Of a stretch of DNA of 36,296 bases, positions 23,470 to 30,367 are shown piece by piece. The notes below the pieces were generated by a model. The model saw only the letters and a list, made by a program, of their open reading frames with translations, was not told where the DNA came from and searched no databases. Every line of letters starts with the position of its first letter. Position 1 is the first letter of the stretch. Source of the DNA: JADFOJ01 sp041580235 (GTDB lineage Bacteria > Planctomycetota > Phycisphaerae > Phycisphaerales > SM1A02); NCBI GenBank assembly GCA_041580235.1, contig JBFGEG010000030.1:1-36296 (forward strand). The letters are read 5' to 3'. Made by a program: the position numbers and the translations under genes.

Positions 23470-25746
23470 CTAACGAGCGATGAGCGTTCCGCGGTGGCGT
23501 CTGAGATTCATCCCGATGTAATACTCGCTGATCGGCTCGAAGTCCGTGTTGATGGGGTAGCCCGCCCCGCGCTCGTCGATGTAGGCGCGATCACCACGAT
23601 AGTAATACGGACGATCCATACGCCGGCTCATGGCTTGCTTCATGCCGTCGTCGATCTGTGCCATCAGGTGCTCGCGGCGCGCGGGCGAATGCTCGAAGCG
23701 CCCGTTCGTGCCGAGGCAGAAATAGTAATACACGCGCACGTCGTCGAGCACGGCGGCAAAGGTCTTGGGAATGATCGTGTACTCGTTCATCCACAGGAAC
23801 ATCAGCCCGTCGGGCTTCAGACGCCCCGCGGCCAGCTCAAAGAACTCCTTCGAGCAGAGGTTGTTGGAGTAGGCGCTTGTCGATCGCAGCGGGTCCATGA
23901 AGATGGCATCGTAGCGGGTATCGGTGTTCTGCAGGAAGCGGCGCCCGTCGTCGATGATAAACTCGAGCCGCGGATCCGACCAGATCTCCGGATAGAAGTC
24001 GATGCGGCCCAGGTTGCGCAGCAGCGTCTCCGAGATCTCGACCACGGTGACCGACTCCACGCCGTCGACCTTGAGCAGCAGGTCGGCGATCGTTCCCCCG
24101 CCGTACCCGATGACGAGAATATCGCTGACCTCGGGGGCCCAGGTGATCGCCTCCACGACCTCCACGAAATACGCGGCGCCGGGATACGTCGCGTGAGGCA
24201 TCCCGTTGATGTACACCGACGCACTGCGTCGACCGGCGTAGGCATAGCTGGCCACCACGCCGTCCACGCCCTCGTCGATGAGAAGCTCGCCGGACGTGGG
24301 CGGCGGATGCATGACCCGGTAGAGCCGATCGCGGCCGGGCAGAAGGGCCAGCCCGATGAGCGCCACGAGCAGTCCGGCGGACTTGACGGTCCGCGACCGT
24401 CCGGCGAGAAGCAGCCCGCCCCAGACCAGCCCCACGGCGCCGAACAGGATCATGACCCACTCCGTGCCGACAAGCGGCAGCAGTATGAAGCCGGTGACCA
24501 GCCCTCCCAGCACGTTGCCGGCGATGTTCACGGCGTACACCCGCCCGACGCCCCAGCCCTCATGCTGGCGATCGGAGATGGCCAGCGTGCTGATCAGCGG
24601 GAAGCTTGCGCCCATCAGAATGGTCGGCACCAAGACGAAGAACAGCGGCCAGATGAGGATGTCCAGAGCGAGATACCACGACGCGGCGGTCTCCGCGGGT
24701 GTCTCCCCCTTGATGGCGTGGACGGGGTGGTAGGGCGGGTGCAGGTTCTCCGCGAAGGAGGTCTCGACGAGCCAGCCAAATGGCGTGAACTGGGTTCCGT
24801 AGTAGAAACACAGCACGCTGGCGACCGTGTAGACGGCGATCCCCAGGTTGACCAGCAGGAACCACTTCCGGAGGTTGAGTGACGGGTTACGGCGGATGGC
24901 GAGGTTCATCCACCAGCTGCCCAGGGCGATCCCCAGCAGGTACACGAACAGCACTGTGGGAAACACATACGGCGACACCTTGATCAGGACGCCGGTCACC
25001 CGAAACCAGATCATCTGGTATCCGATCGCGATGAAGCCCGTCACCAGGACCGCCACCAGCGCCCAGCGGGCGCCGGCCGGCGTCGCCCCGCCCTCCGGCA
25101 GCGGCGTCTCCTGCCCCGACGGCTCTCCCGCGGACGGTGGACGGATCAGCACGGCCGCAACGACCATCACGCCCAGGCCGAGGTTGCCCAGCGCCGCGAC
25201 CTCGACACTTCGCTCCAGGCCGTAGAAGGAGATCAGATAGTACGCTGCGAACAGGGCGCCGCAGGCCGCCCCCAGCGTGTTGAGAAAGTACAGCAGCGAG
25301 ATCGTGGCCGGCAGGTTTCGGGCGACGGCGTTGGTGATCTTGATGACCAGGGGCAGCGTCATGCCCATCAGAAGCGTCGGGATGCTGAGCAGGGCCGCGA
25401 CCACGAACAGCCCACGGACGTAGCCCGTGCCCGAGAGAAGCGGGATCGCCGCCCGTAAGGCATCGAGGCTGAAGTAGCCGATCACGCCGAGCACCAGCTC
25501 CAGGACGAGATAGGCATACAGGAGGCCTCGCACACGCTCGGCGAGGATCCCCCCCAGCAGGCTTCCCAATCCCAGGCCAAACAGGAAAACCGTCACCACG
25601 ATCGTCGTCGAAATCGGACCGACCCCGTAGTGAAGCGTCAGCGCCCGTTGCCAGACCACCTGATACACGAGGCTCGCACCGCCCGATATGAAGAAGACGG
25701 CGGGAATGATGAGCAGGAACAGCCGATCGCGTAGGAGTGTGGACAT
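23470..25746 (-). CDS. Membrane protein with spermidine-synthase-like domain
   Basis: This 758-residue protein has an N-terminal membrane region of roughly twelve helices (about residues 8-490), starting FLLIIPAVFFISGGASLVYQ. A cytoplasmic spermidine-synthase/methyltransferase-like Rossmann domain follows (about 535-730): ILVIGYGGGTIADLL (near 545), VTVVEISETLL, FIIDDGRRFL and YDAIFMDPL. Relatives are called fused MFS/spermidine synthases; whether they transfer aminopropyl groups is generally untested. The usual GGGDG is here GYGGGTI. It lies between the DltX-like gene (20 bp) and the carrier gene (19 bp) in the Dlt-like operon, suggesting it makes or exports a substrate for that pathway. The start at 25746 omits a basic, non-helical extension. 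Confidence 0.78.
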   Translation of the reverse strand: MSTLLRDRLFLLIIPAVFFISGGASLVYQVVWQRALTLHYGVGPISTTIVVTVFLFGLGLGSLLGGILAERVRGLLYAYLVLELVLGVIGYFSLDALRAAIPLLSGTGYVRGLFVVAALLSIPTLLMGMTLPLVIKITNAVARNLPATISLLYFLNTLGAACGALFAAYYLISFYGLERSVEVAALGNLGLGVMVVAAVLIRPPSAGEPSGQETPLPEGGATPAGARWALVAVLVTGFIAIGYQMIWFRVTGVLIKVSPYVFPTVLFVYLLGIALGSWWMNLAIRRNPSLNLRKWFLLVNLGIAVYTVASVLCFYYGTQFTPFGWLVETSFAENLHPPYHPVHAIKGETPAETAASWYLALDILIWPLFFVLVPTILMGASFPLISTLAISDRQHEGWGVGRVYAVNIAGNVLGGLVTGFILLPLVGTEWVMILFGAVGLVWGGLLLAGRSRTVKSAGLLVALIGLALLPGRDRLYRVMHPPPTSGELLIDEGVDGVVASYAYAGRRSASVYINGMPHATYPGAAYFVEVVEAITWAPEVSDILVIGYGGGTIADLLLKVDGVESVTVVEISETLLRNLGRIDFYPEIWSDPRLEFIIDDGRRFLQNTDTRYDAIFMDPLRSTSAYSNNLCSKEFFELAAGRLKPDGLMFLWMNEYTIIPKTFAAVLDDVRVYYYFCLGTNGRFEHSPARREHLMAQIDDGMKQAMSRRMDRPYYYRGDRAYIDERGAGYPINTDFEPISEYYIGMNLRRHRGTLIAR

Positions 25747-25766
25747 GTGACCGTGGCGCCGTCTGG

Positions 25767-25901
25767 CTAAAAGTCGGCGTAGATGAATGAAATCCCGTCG
25801 CTGACGACGTTCGGCGCCAGGCACAGTGCCAGCAGGACCAGGGCCCAGAAGAAGGCGAACAGGACATCGCGAAACAGACTCGACCAGCGCGGGCTATTCA
25901 T
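25767..25901 (-). CDS. DltX-like single-span small protein (44 residues)
   Basis: ATG at 25901 lies within the end of the upstream SGNH gene (ATGAATAG, 8-base overlap), and the frame closes with TAG at 25767. The product starts MNSPRWSSLFRDV, has one hydrophobic helix (FAFFWALVLLALCLA, about residues 15-29), and ends NVVSDGISFIYADF. The last six residues match the C-terminal FIYxxF pattern of DltX, the small membrane peptide of Gram-positive dlt operons (FIYNEF in Bacillus, from memory); its tyrosine has been proposed to carry the acyl group between DltB and DltD. Size, topology, C-terminal motif and operon partners agree. It is too short for routine gene finders and easily missed. Confidence 0.78.
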   Translation of the reverse strand: MNSPRWSSLFRDVLFAFFWALVLLALCLAPNVVSDGISFIYADF

Positions 25902-27087
25902 CGGCTCTCACCATGCTGATCAGGTCGGCATTGAGGCGATCGGCGAGCCGCCGCTGCCCTTCGACGGTGAGATTGTCGAAGTGCCGCATGTGATTGCTGA
26001 GCTGCGGCTCCTCCAGGTAGTCGAGGTAGGTGAGGCCGTGTGCCTCCACGATCGCACGATACGCCGACGAGGCATCGCGCAGATCCCGTGCCTCGATCAC
26101 CGTGTTGGCGTCCACCACGTCCACGATCGTGGGCACCATGAAGAACACCGCCGTCATTCCGTTGCGGCTGAAGTAGCTCGCCAGCGCGCTGATCAGCCCG
26201 AAGCGGGCCTGCTCGTCCTGAAACGCCTGCGGATCCTCGACCTTGAAGGCGGCGAAGAAAGCCTCGCGGTCGGGATGGCCGAGAATCGAGGCCTGGCGGG
26301 CCGGGGGCAGCGGCCGCGTGTAGCTGTCGATGCGCTGCCACCGGTCGCTGTAGGTGGAGTGTCGCAGCCCGTAGAACGTGTCGATGAGGAATCGCTGGCG
26401 GTAGGCCGGCAGCCGGCTCAGGAGATCGAGACGAAGGACGGTGCTCGCCTCCCACACGGCATCCTTGAAGGGCCCGTACCACAACTTCTTGGACGGGATC
26501 ATCGACAGGGAGAACGCACGAAACTGCTCGCGTGCGAACTGCATGAGCTGGGCGTCATCCAGGGCCGGGAGATCGGGCTCGCCGGGCAGCGGGCGGCCGT
26601 GCTCGTCCGGGTTGGAGCGGCGCCAGAAGCTGTCAACGGCCGTCTTGAGCGAGTAGTGCTCGAAGGGATGCAGCTGGAAGATGAAGTCCCTGACGCCGGC
26701 CTGACCGGCCTCCTCCACGATCAGCAGCGTCAGCGCAGGGTGCAAGGACTGCATGCTGAGATTGACGACGCGCCGGTCGCGGTACTCCAGGAAGTCGGTA
26801 TAGCTCTGACGCACGCCGTGGCCGAACGTCACGCAGTCGCCCATCACCACGACGCAGTGCGGGCCGATGTCCTGCGCGGCCAGGTAGTCCTGCACGCCCA
26901 CCCGCATGGTCGCCTCGTCCATGTGACGAAACGACGGGGGCATGCTCAGCTCGGCGAGGTGACGCTGGGGCAGACGCGCGGCCGCGATGCCCGCGTTCAT
27001 CAGCGCAAACAACGCGAGCGTCAGCAGGAGGCGTCTCCAGGTGAGCCTCCCCAGCGTTGCCCCGATCTCGTCCGTCAGTGCCTTCAT
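25894..27087 (-). CDS. Membrane-anchored SGNH-like protein (DltD-like position), Cys at the Ser site
   Basis: This 397-residue protein has an N-terminal membrane helix (about residues 18-38, RRLLLTLALFALMNAGIAAA) and an extracytoplasmic SGNH-like domain. Block I reads VVVMGDCVTFGHGV, so the usual Ser of GDS is Cys85 (codon TGC). The C-terminal block reads HFDNLTVEGQRRLADRL; the usual D-x-x-H would put His at 374, which is Thr, while His366 and His369 lie just before Asp371. DltD, PatB and AlgJ/X proteins share this anchor-plus-SGNH layout and finish acyl transfer outside the membrane. It is the first gene of the run that continues with the DltX-like peptide. ATG 27087 gives a short N-tail before the helix, with GAGG about 12 bases upstream. 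Confidence 0.75.
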   Translation of the reverse strand: MKALTDEIGATLGRLTWRRLLLTLALFALMNAGIAAARLPQRHLAELSMPPSFRHMDEATMRVGVQDYLAAQDIGPHCVVVMGDCVTFGHGVRQSYTDFLEYRDRRVVNLSMQSLHPALTLLIVEEAGQAGVRDFIFQLHPFEHYSLKTAVDSFWRRSNPDEHGRPLPGEPDLPALDDAQLMQFAREQFRAFSLSMIPSKKLWYGPFKDAVWEASTVLRLDLLSRLPAYRQRFLIDTFYGLRHSTYSDRWQRIDSYTRPLPPARQASILGHPDREAFFAAFKVEDPQAFQDEQARFGLISALASYFSRNGMTAVFFMVPTIVDVVDANTVIEARDLRDASSAYRAIVEAHGLTYLDYLEEPQLSNHMRHFDNLTVEGQRRLADRLNADLISMVRADE

Positions 27088-27135
27088 CGCGCCGCGGGCC
27101 TCAACCGGCGGTCGTGGGGCCGCCGAGGAGCGACA

Positions 27136-27141
27136 ACGATA
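27136..27141 (-). promoter_or_regulatory. Putative extended -10 of the Dlt-like operon
   Basis: On the minus strand TGCTATCGT contains TATCGT with an upstream TG, 48 bases before the first ATG at 27087. No convincing -35 is present, so this would be an extended -10 promoter. Confidence 0.3.
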
Positions 27142-27280
27142 GCAGGAAGACCGGGCCCTGGGAGACGTGCCTGTGGTGCAGCGAAGCGACCGCACGGGCG
27201 CACGGAGAGGACCGCCCGCGGGGGGTCGAGAGCCAGTAGCCAATGGCCATGAGCCAGGGAAGAGAAGTCCGGCTCTACCG
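27142..27280. other. Non-coding stretch upstream of the Dlt-like operon
   Basis: This is part of the 286-bp gap between the operon start (27087) and the preceding minus-strand gene (stop at 27374). No gene is seen on either strand. It includes GCAGCGAAGCGACC (27179-27192), a partial match to the repeat core found elsewhere. Confidence 0.4.
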
Positions 27281-27324
27281 GGGCAGGCCTGTGGGTCGCA
27301 GGCTCATCCCGAGCCAAGCGAGGG
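27281..27324 (-). repeat. Intergenic hairpin repeat, copy 3
   Basis: On the complement, CTCGCTTGGCTCGGGAT matches the core of copies 1 and 2 with one substitution, followed by GAGCC as in copy 2. The stem becomes GCCTG/CAGGC around a shortened loop CGACCCA. A wider inverted repeat, GGCCTGTG (27286-27293) and CACAGGCC (27331-27338), encloses most of it, and GGCTC/GAGCC (27301-27305/27311-27315) forms an alternative inner hairpin. It lies 3' of the gene at 27374-28087. Confidence 0.65.
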
Positions 27325-27373
27325 CAGACTCACAGGCCCGCGTCGCGTGACACACCGGCTGGACCGGCCGTCA

Positions 27374-28087
27374 CTACGCGGCGACGATGCTCATCATGAA
27401 GAAGCTGAACAGCATCAGGTAGACGATCGTGAGGATGACGTTGAAGACGATCGCCCGGATGAAGTCGATGCCCGCCACGAAGATGGTCACGGCCAGCATG
27501 ACCGGATAGCTGAAGATCATCGCCGGGAAGAACCCCAGCGCCATGGCGAGCCCTTCGAAGATCGGGATCGCGGCGGCGGCCACCGCGGAGAACCGCAGTA
27601 TCAGCGCGCCGGCCGACCCGTAGTCGTCACCGAAGATCTTGGCCACGATCCAGCCCGCCGCGCTGGCGCACAGGGCCCCGATCGCCAGCGCAATGGTGAC
27701 GGCGATACAGCCGCCGATGGCGCTGCCGACGCCGCCGGCGGCCATGCCGCGGGCCCCGTAGATGAACAGGGCGATCGCAACGCTGATGCCCCCGACGGCC
27801 AGGGGGACGGTATGGCTCTCTTTGAGGAAGTCGTCGATGAACTCCTGGTCGGACATGAAGACGGCGTCTTCGTCCGACCCGTAATTCAGCGGCACCTGGG
27901 CCGGCTGTGCCTGACCGAACTTCTCGGGTTCCGCGGGTGGTCCCGAGCTGATCGTCTGCAGCTCGCCCTGGCCGGGCCCGGGCGTGGCGGGCCCGGATGC
28001 GGCGGTCGGAGCCGGTGCGGCGGCGCGTGGGGTCGCGGGCCCGGCACTTCCACCCGAAGCCGGGGGCAGGTTCGGAAAGCTCGACAT
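27374..28087 (-). CDS. Multi-span membrane protein, Yip1-like
   Basis: This 237-residue protein has a Pro/Ala/Gly-rich disordered N-terminus of about 85 residues. A short conserved-looking segment follows (FMSDQEFIDDFLKESH), then about five membrane helices (VPLAVGGISVAIALFIYGA, AIGGCIAVTIALAIGALCA, LRFSAVAAAAIPIFEGLAMA, PVMLAVTIFVAGIDFIRAI and VFNVILTIVYLMLFSFFMMS). The helical pattern resembles small Yip1-type proteins, but no diagnostic motif is seen and the function is unknown. AGGAGG (complement of 28094-28099) lies 6 bases before the ATG, a strong RBS that fixes the start. Two palindromes at 28269-28334 lie upstream and may control it. Confidence 0.65.
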   Translation of the reverse strand: MSSFPNLPPASGGSAGPATPRAAAPAPTAASGPATPGPGQGELQTISSGPPAEPEKFGQAQPAQVPLNYGSDEDAVFMSDQEFIDDFLKESHTVPLAVGGISVAIALFIYGARGMAAGGVGSAIGGCIAVTIALAIGALCASAAGWIVAKIFGDDYGSAGALILRFSAVAAAAIPIFEGLAMALGFFPAMIFSYPVMLAVTIFVAGIDFIRAIVFNVILTIVYLMLFSFFMMSIVAA

Positions 28088-28268
28088 GGGTAACCTCCTG
28101 GAAGGCCCGCCCCGCAGATGGACCGGACTCCACCCGCATCGACCGCGCGGCCGGGCGGCTTCAGCCGTGCGGCGGGGAGGCGGCGTCAAAGTCCCCGGCG
28201 GTGATCGACCTGTCCAGATTGGGGCGAGGCTGCGCGGCCGCGGTGTCCGGTAACCGCGGAGGGAAGAG

Positions 28269-28287
28269 ATATGCTACTGTAGCATAT
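28269..28287. promoter_or_regulatory. Perfect 19-bp palindrome, candidate operator
   Basis: ATATGCTACTGTAGCATAT is perfectly symmetrical around the central T at 28278, in an AT-rich pocket of otherwise GC-rich DNA. Its symmetry and size fit a dimeric regulator site upstream of the gene starting at 28087. It could equally fold as a 9-bp hairpin at the 3' end of the pqiB transcript. Confidence 0.55.
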
Positions 28288-28301
28288 TGGGTCTGAACGG
28301 C

Positions 28302-28334
28302 ATATGGGAGCGTCCTACGTGCACTCTCCCATAT
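28302..28334. repeat. Inverted repeat with 9-bp stem
   Basis: ATATGGGAG (28302-28310) and CTCCCATAT (28326-28334) pair perfectly around a 15-nt loop, 5 bases from the pqiB-like stop codon. It could be the 3'-end hairpin of the minus-strand antiporter-pqiA-pqiB transcript, though no T-tract follows. Both inverted repeats here end in ATAT. Confidence 0.6.
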
Positions 28335-28338
28335 CGTG

Positions 28339-29760
28339 TCAGGGCTCGCCCGGCAGCAGGGCGACACGCCACGCGCCGTCGTCGACCAGCAGCAGCCCCA
28401 CCAGGTACCCGTCGGCCCGGCCCACGACCGCCGCCCCGTGCCACGACTCGTCCAGGGACACCGCCGGGTCCACGGCCCACCCGTCTTCGCCGGCGGTGAG
28501 CCGGGCCGCGGCCAGCGGCAGCGGGGGCGCGGCGGAGTCGCCCACGGCCAGGCAGTCCTCCGGCGCGGTGCCGCGGCGCCGGCGGTCGGCCGGCCATGCA
28601 GGCCCTTCGAGCCGCACGTCCAGCGCGGCCACGCCGCCCTCGTCGAGAAGGGGACCGTCGGCCAGGGACACGACGGTGCCGGCGACCTCCAGAGCGGCCG
28701 ACTGCTGGTCGGCCTCGACGTCCGGGACGAGCAGGTCGGTCGGCCCCAGCAGCCCGGCATCGGTCTGGAGAACCCACCCGTGACGCGAGCGGTGGCGGCT
28801 GATCAGCAGCCCCTGCTTCCAGCCGATCGTCGCCCGAAGCGGGTGCGGCAGGGGAGCGCCGGCGGGGAGCATGTCGCTGCCGATGGCCACCAGCGGCTGC
28901 CAGTCGAGCCATTCGTCGCGAGGCTCCGACGCCAGCACGAAACGGTGCCCCGTGCGCACGACGTCGCCGGCGTCGGGCGGCGTGGCCAGGGCCACCCCGC
29001 CCGTGAGCACGGTCTCGATGGTGTCGGCCCTGACGGTAAGCCCCGTGAGCCCGACCGTCGCCTCGACCCCGCCGACGTCCCAGAACCGCGTGGCCCGCCG
29101 GATGAGCTGGACAAAGGCACGATCGATGTGCACGCGCGCCTCGACCGCGCCCCCGTCGCTGGTGAGCCCCACCGACAGCACCGTGCCCACCCGCACCTGC
29201 CGGTAAGTGACCGCGGCGCCGCGACGCAGCCCGCGCTGCTCGCTGGCCGTCACGATGATCTCGAGATCACCCGGCTCGATGGTCTCGACCACCGGCGGGT
29301 CCTCGATACCGACGAAGTGGCGTTGTCGCGCCCCGCGCCCCGGCAGGACCGCGAGATACCGCGGGCCCACGATGGTCTCGATGCCCGCAATGCGTGACAG
29401 CCCCAATTGGGGACGGACGACCCAGAAGCGGCTGCCGGCGCGGGCGAGGGTGTCGGCTCCGGAGCTGAGACCGGCGGTGATCCGCAGACCGGAGCGTTCG
29501 GTCAGCTCCACCGCCCGCACCTCGCCCACGGTGACGCCCCGGTACCGCACCGCGTCGCCGGGTTTGATGCCGTGGCCCTCCTCCAGCAGCACGGTCACCA
29601 CGACGCCCCGTTGTCTCCAGGCGTCGACCACGAGCCAGCCCGCCGCGACCACCGCCAGCGCGGGCAGGATCCAGGCCCAGGAGAAACGCCGCTGCGGCCG
29701 GAGGGTGGCCGTGGGCACGCCCGCCGGCTGATCCCTTCCGGGGGCGGGGATGTCGGTCAT
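28339..29760 (-). CDS. pqiB: MCE-domain membrane-anchored lipid transport protein (PqiB-like)
   Basis: This 473-residue protein has one N-terminal helix (FSWAWILPALAVVAAGWLVV, about 29-48) and two clear MCE domains. The first begins VVVTVLLEEGHGIKPGDAVR with the YRGVTVGEV element; the second begins LEIIVTASEQRGLRRGAAVT with YRQVRVGTVLSV. The remaining 200 residues are less conserved. MCE proteins of the PqiB/YebT type form hexameric tunnels that carry phospholipids between inner and outer membranes. E. coli PqiB has three MCE domains, so this copy is shorter. The ATG overlaps the pqiA-like stop (ATGA). Confidence 0.82.
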   Translation of the reverse strand: MTDIPAPGRDQPAGVPTATLRPQRRFSWAWILPALAVVAAGWLVVDAWRQRGVVVTVLLEEGHGIKPGDAVRYRGVTVGEVRAVELTERSGLRITAGLSSGADTLARAGSRFWVVRPQLGLSRIAGIETIVGPRYLAVLPGRGARQRHFVGIEDPPVVETIEPGDLEIIVTASEQRGLRRGAAVTYRQVRVGTVLSVGLTSDGGAVEARVHIDRAFVQLIRRATRFWDVGGVEATVGLTGLTVRADTIETVLTGGVALATPPDAGDVVRTGHRFVLASEPRDEWLDWQPLVAIGSDMLPAGAPLPHPLRATIGWKQGLLISRHRSRHGWVLQTDAGLLGPTDLLVPDVEADQQSAALEVAGTVVSLADGPLLDEGGVAALDVRLEGPAWPADRRRRGTAPEDCLAVGDSAAPPLPLAAARLTAGEDGWAVDPAVSLDESWHGAAVVGRADGYLVGLLLVDDGAWRVALLPGEP

Positions 29761-30359
29761 GGCGGGGACTCCCAACCGCCGTGCGGATCAAAGGACGCCG
29801 CCGCGAGCAGGCTCAGCGCCACGCACGCCGTGAAGGCGAGAAGGCCGGGACCGGCGCTGACGGTCACGAGGTCTCCGAGCTTGAGCACGGCCACGAGCAC
29901 CGCCACCAGCAGCACGTCGAGCATGCCCCAGCGGCCCGTGAACTCGACGAGCCGGTAGGTCAGGCCGCGGTGTCGGTGCCCCAGCCCGCGTCCCGTGGAC
30001 AGCACGACCAGTGCCGCCAGCTTGCTCAGCGGCAGGATCACCGAGCACAGCAGCACGATCATCCCGACCAGCACGTGGCCGTGGGCCAGCAGCGCCGTCA
30101 CGCCCTCCAGCACGCTGGACTCCTGAGTGTGCCCGAACTTCTCGATCCCGATCAGCGGCAGGGTCACGGCCAGGGGGTACAGGACCAGTGCGGCGGTGGC
30201 AATGGCGGCGGTTCGGCTGCCGCTCGTCCCGGATCGAGCCGCACTGCGCAGCCCCCCTGCGCACCGCGCGCAGCACGCCCGCATTCCGGCGGGGACGGCC
30301 GGCAGCAGCTGCACGAGCCCGCAGTGGGGACAGCTTCTGAGACGCGGTTGATCCGGCAT
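29757..30359 (-). CDS. pqiA: PqiA-family membrane protein
   Basis: This 200-residue protein has an N-terminal zinc-ribbon-like segment (CPHCGLVQ and CARCAGG), then four membrane helices (IATAALVLYPLAVTLPLIGI, VLVGMIVLLCSVILPLSKLAA, MLDVLLVAVLVAVLKLGDLV and LLAFTACVALSLLAAASF). The element PLIGIEKFG and the SVLEGVTALLAHG loop are typical of PqiA. It is a single PqiA unit, whereas E. coli PqiA is a fused double unit. It is the expected inner-membrane partner of the MCE protein that follows with an ATGA overlap. It starts 8 bp after the antiporter gene's stop and is probably transcribed with it. Confidence 0.82.
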   Translation of the reverse strand: MPDQPRLRSCPHCGLVQLLPAVPAGMRACCARCAGGLRSAARSGTSGSRTAAIATAALVLYPLAVTLPLIGIEKFGHTQESSVLEGVTALLAHGHVLVGMIVLLCSVILPLSKLAALVVLSTGRGLGHRHRGLTYRLVEFTGRWGMLDVLLVAVLVAVLKLGDLVTVSAGPGLLAFTACVALSLLAAASFDPHGGWESPP

Positions 30360-30367
30360 GTCGGGCC

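Noticed and set aside
23254..24882. A 542-codon open frame on the plus strand
   Set aside because: It is antisense to the spermidine-synthase-like gene and has the low-complexity His/Arg/Gln-rich composition of a shadow frame.
27136..27141. A -35 box for the Dlt-like operon promoter
   Set aside because: The sequence 15-19 bases upstream is GC-rich without a TTGACA-like hexamer, so only a -10 is reported.
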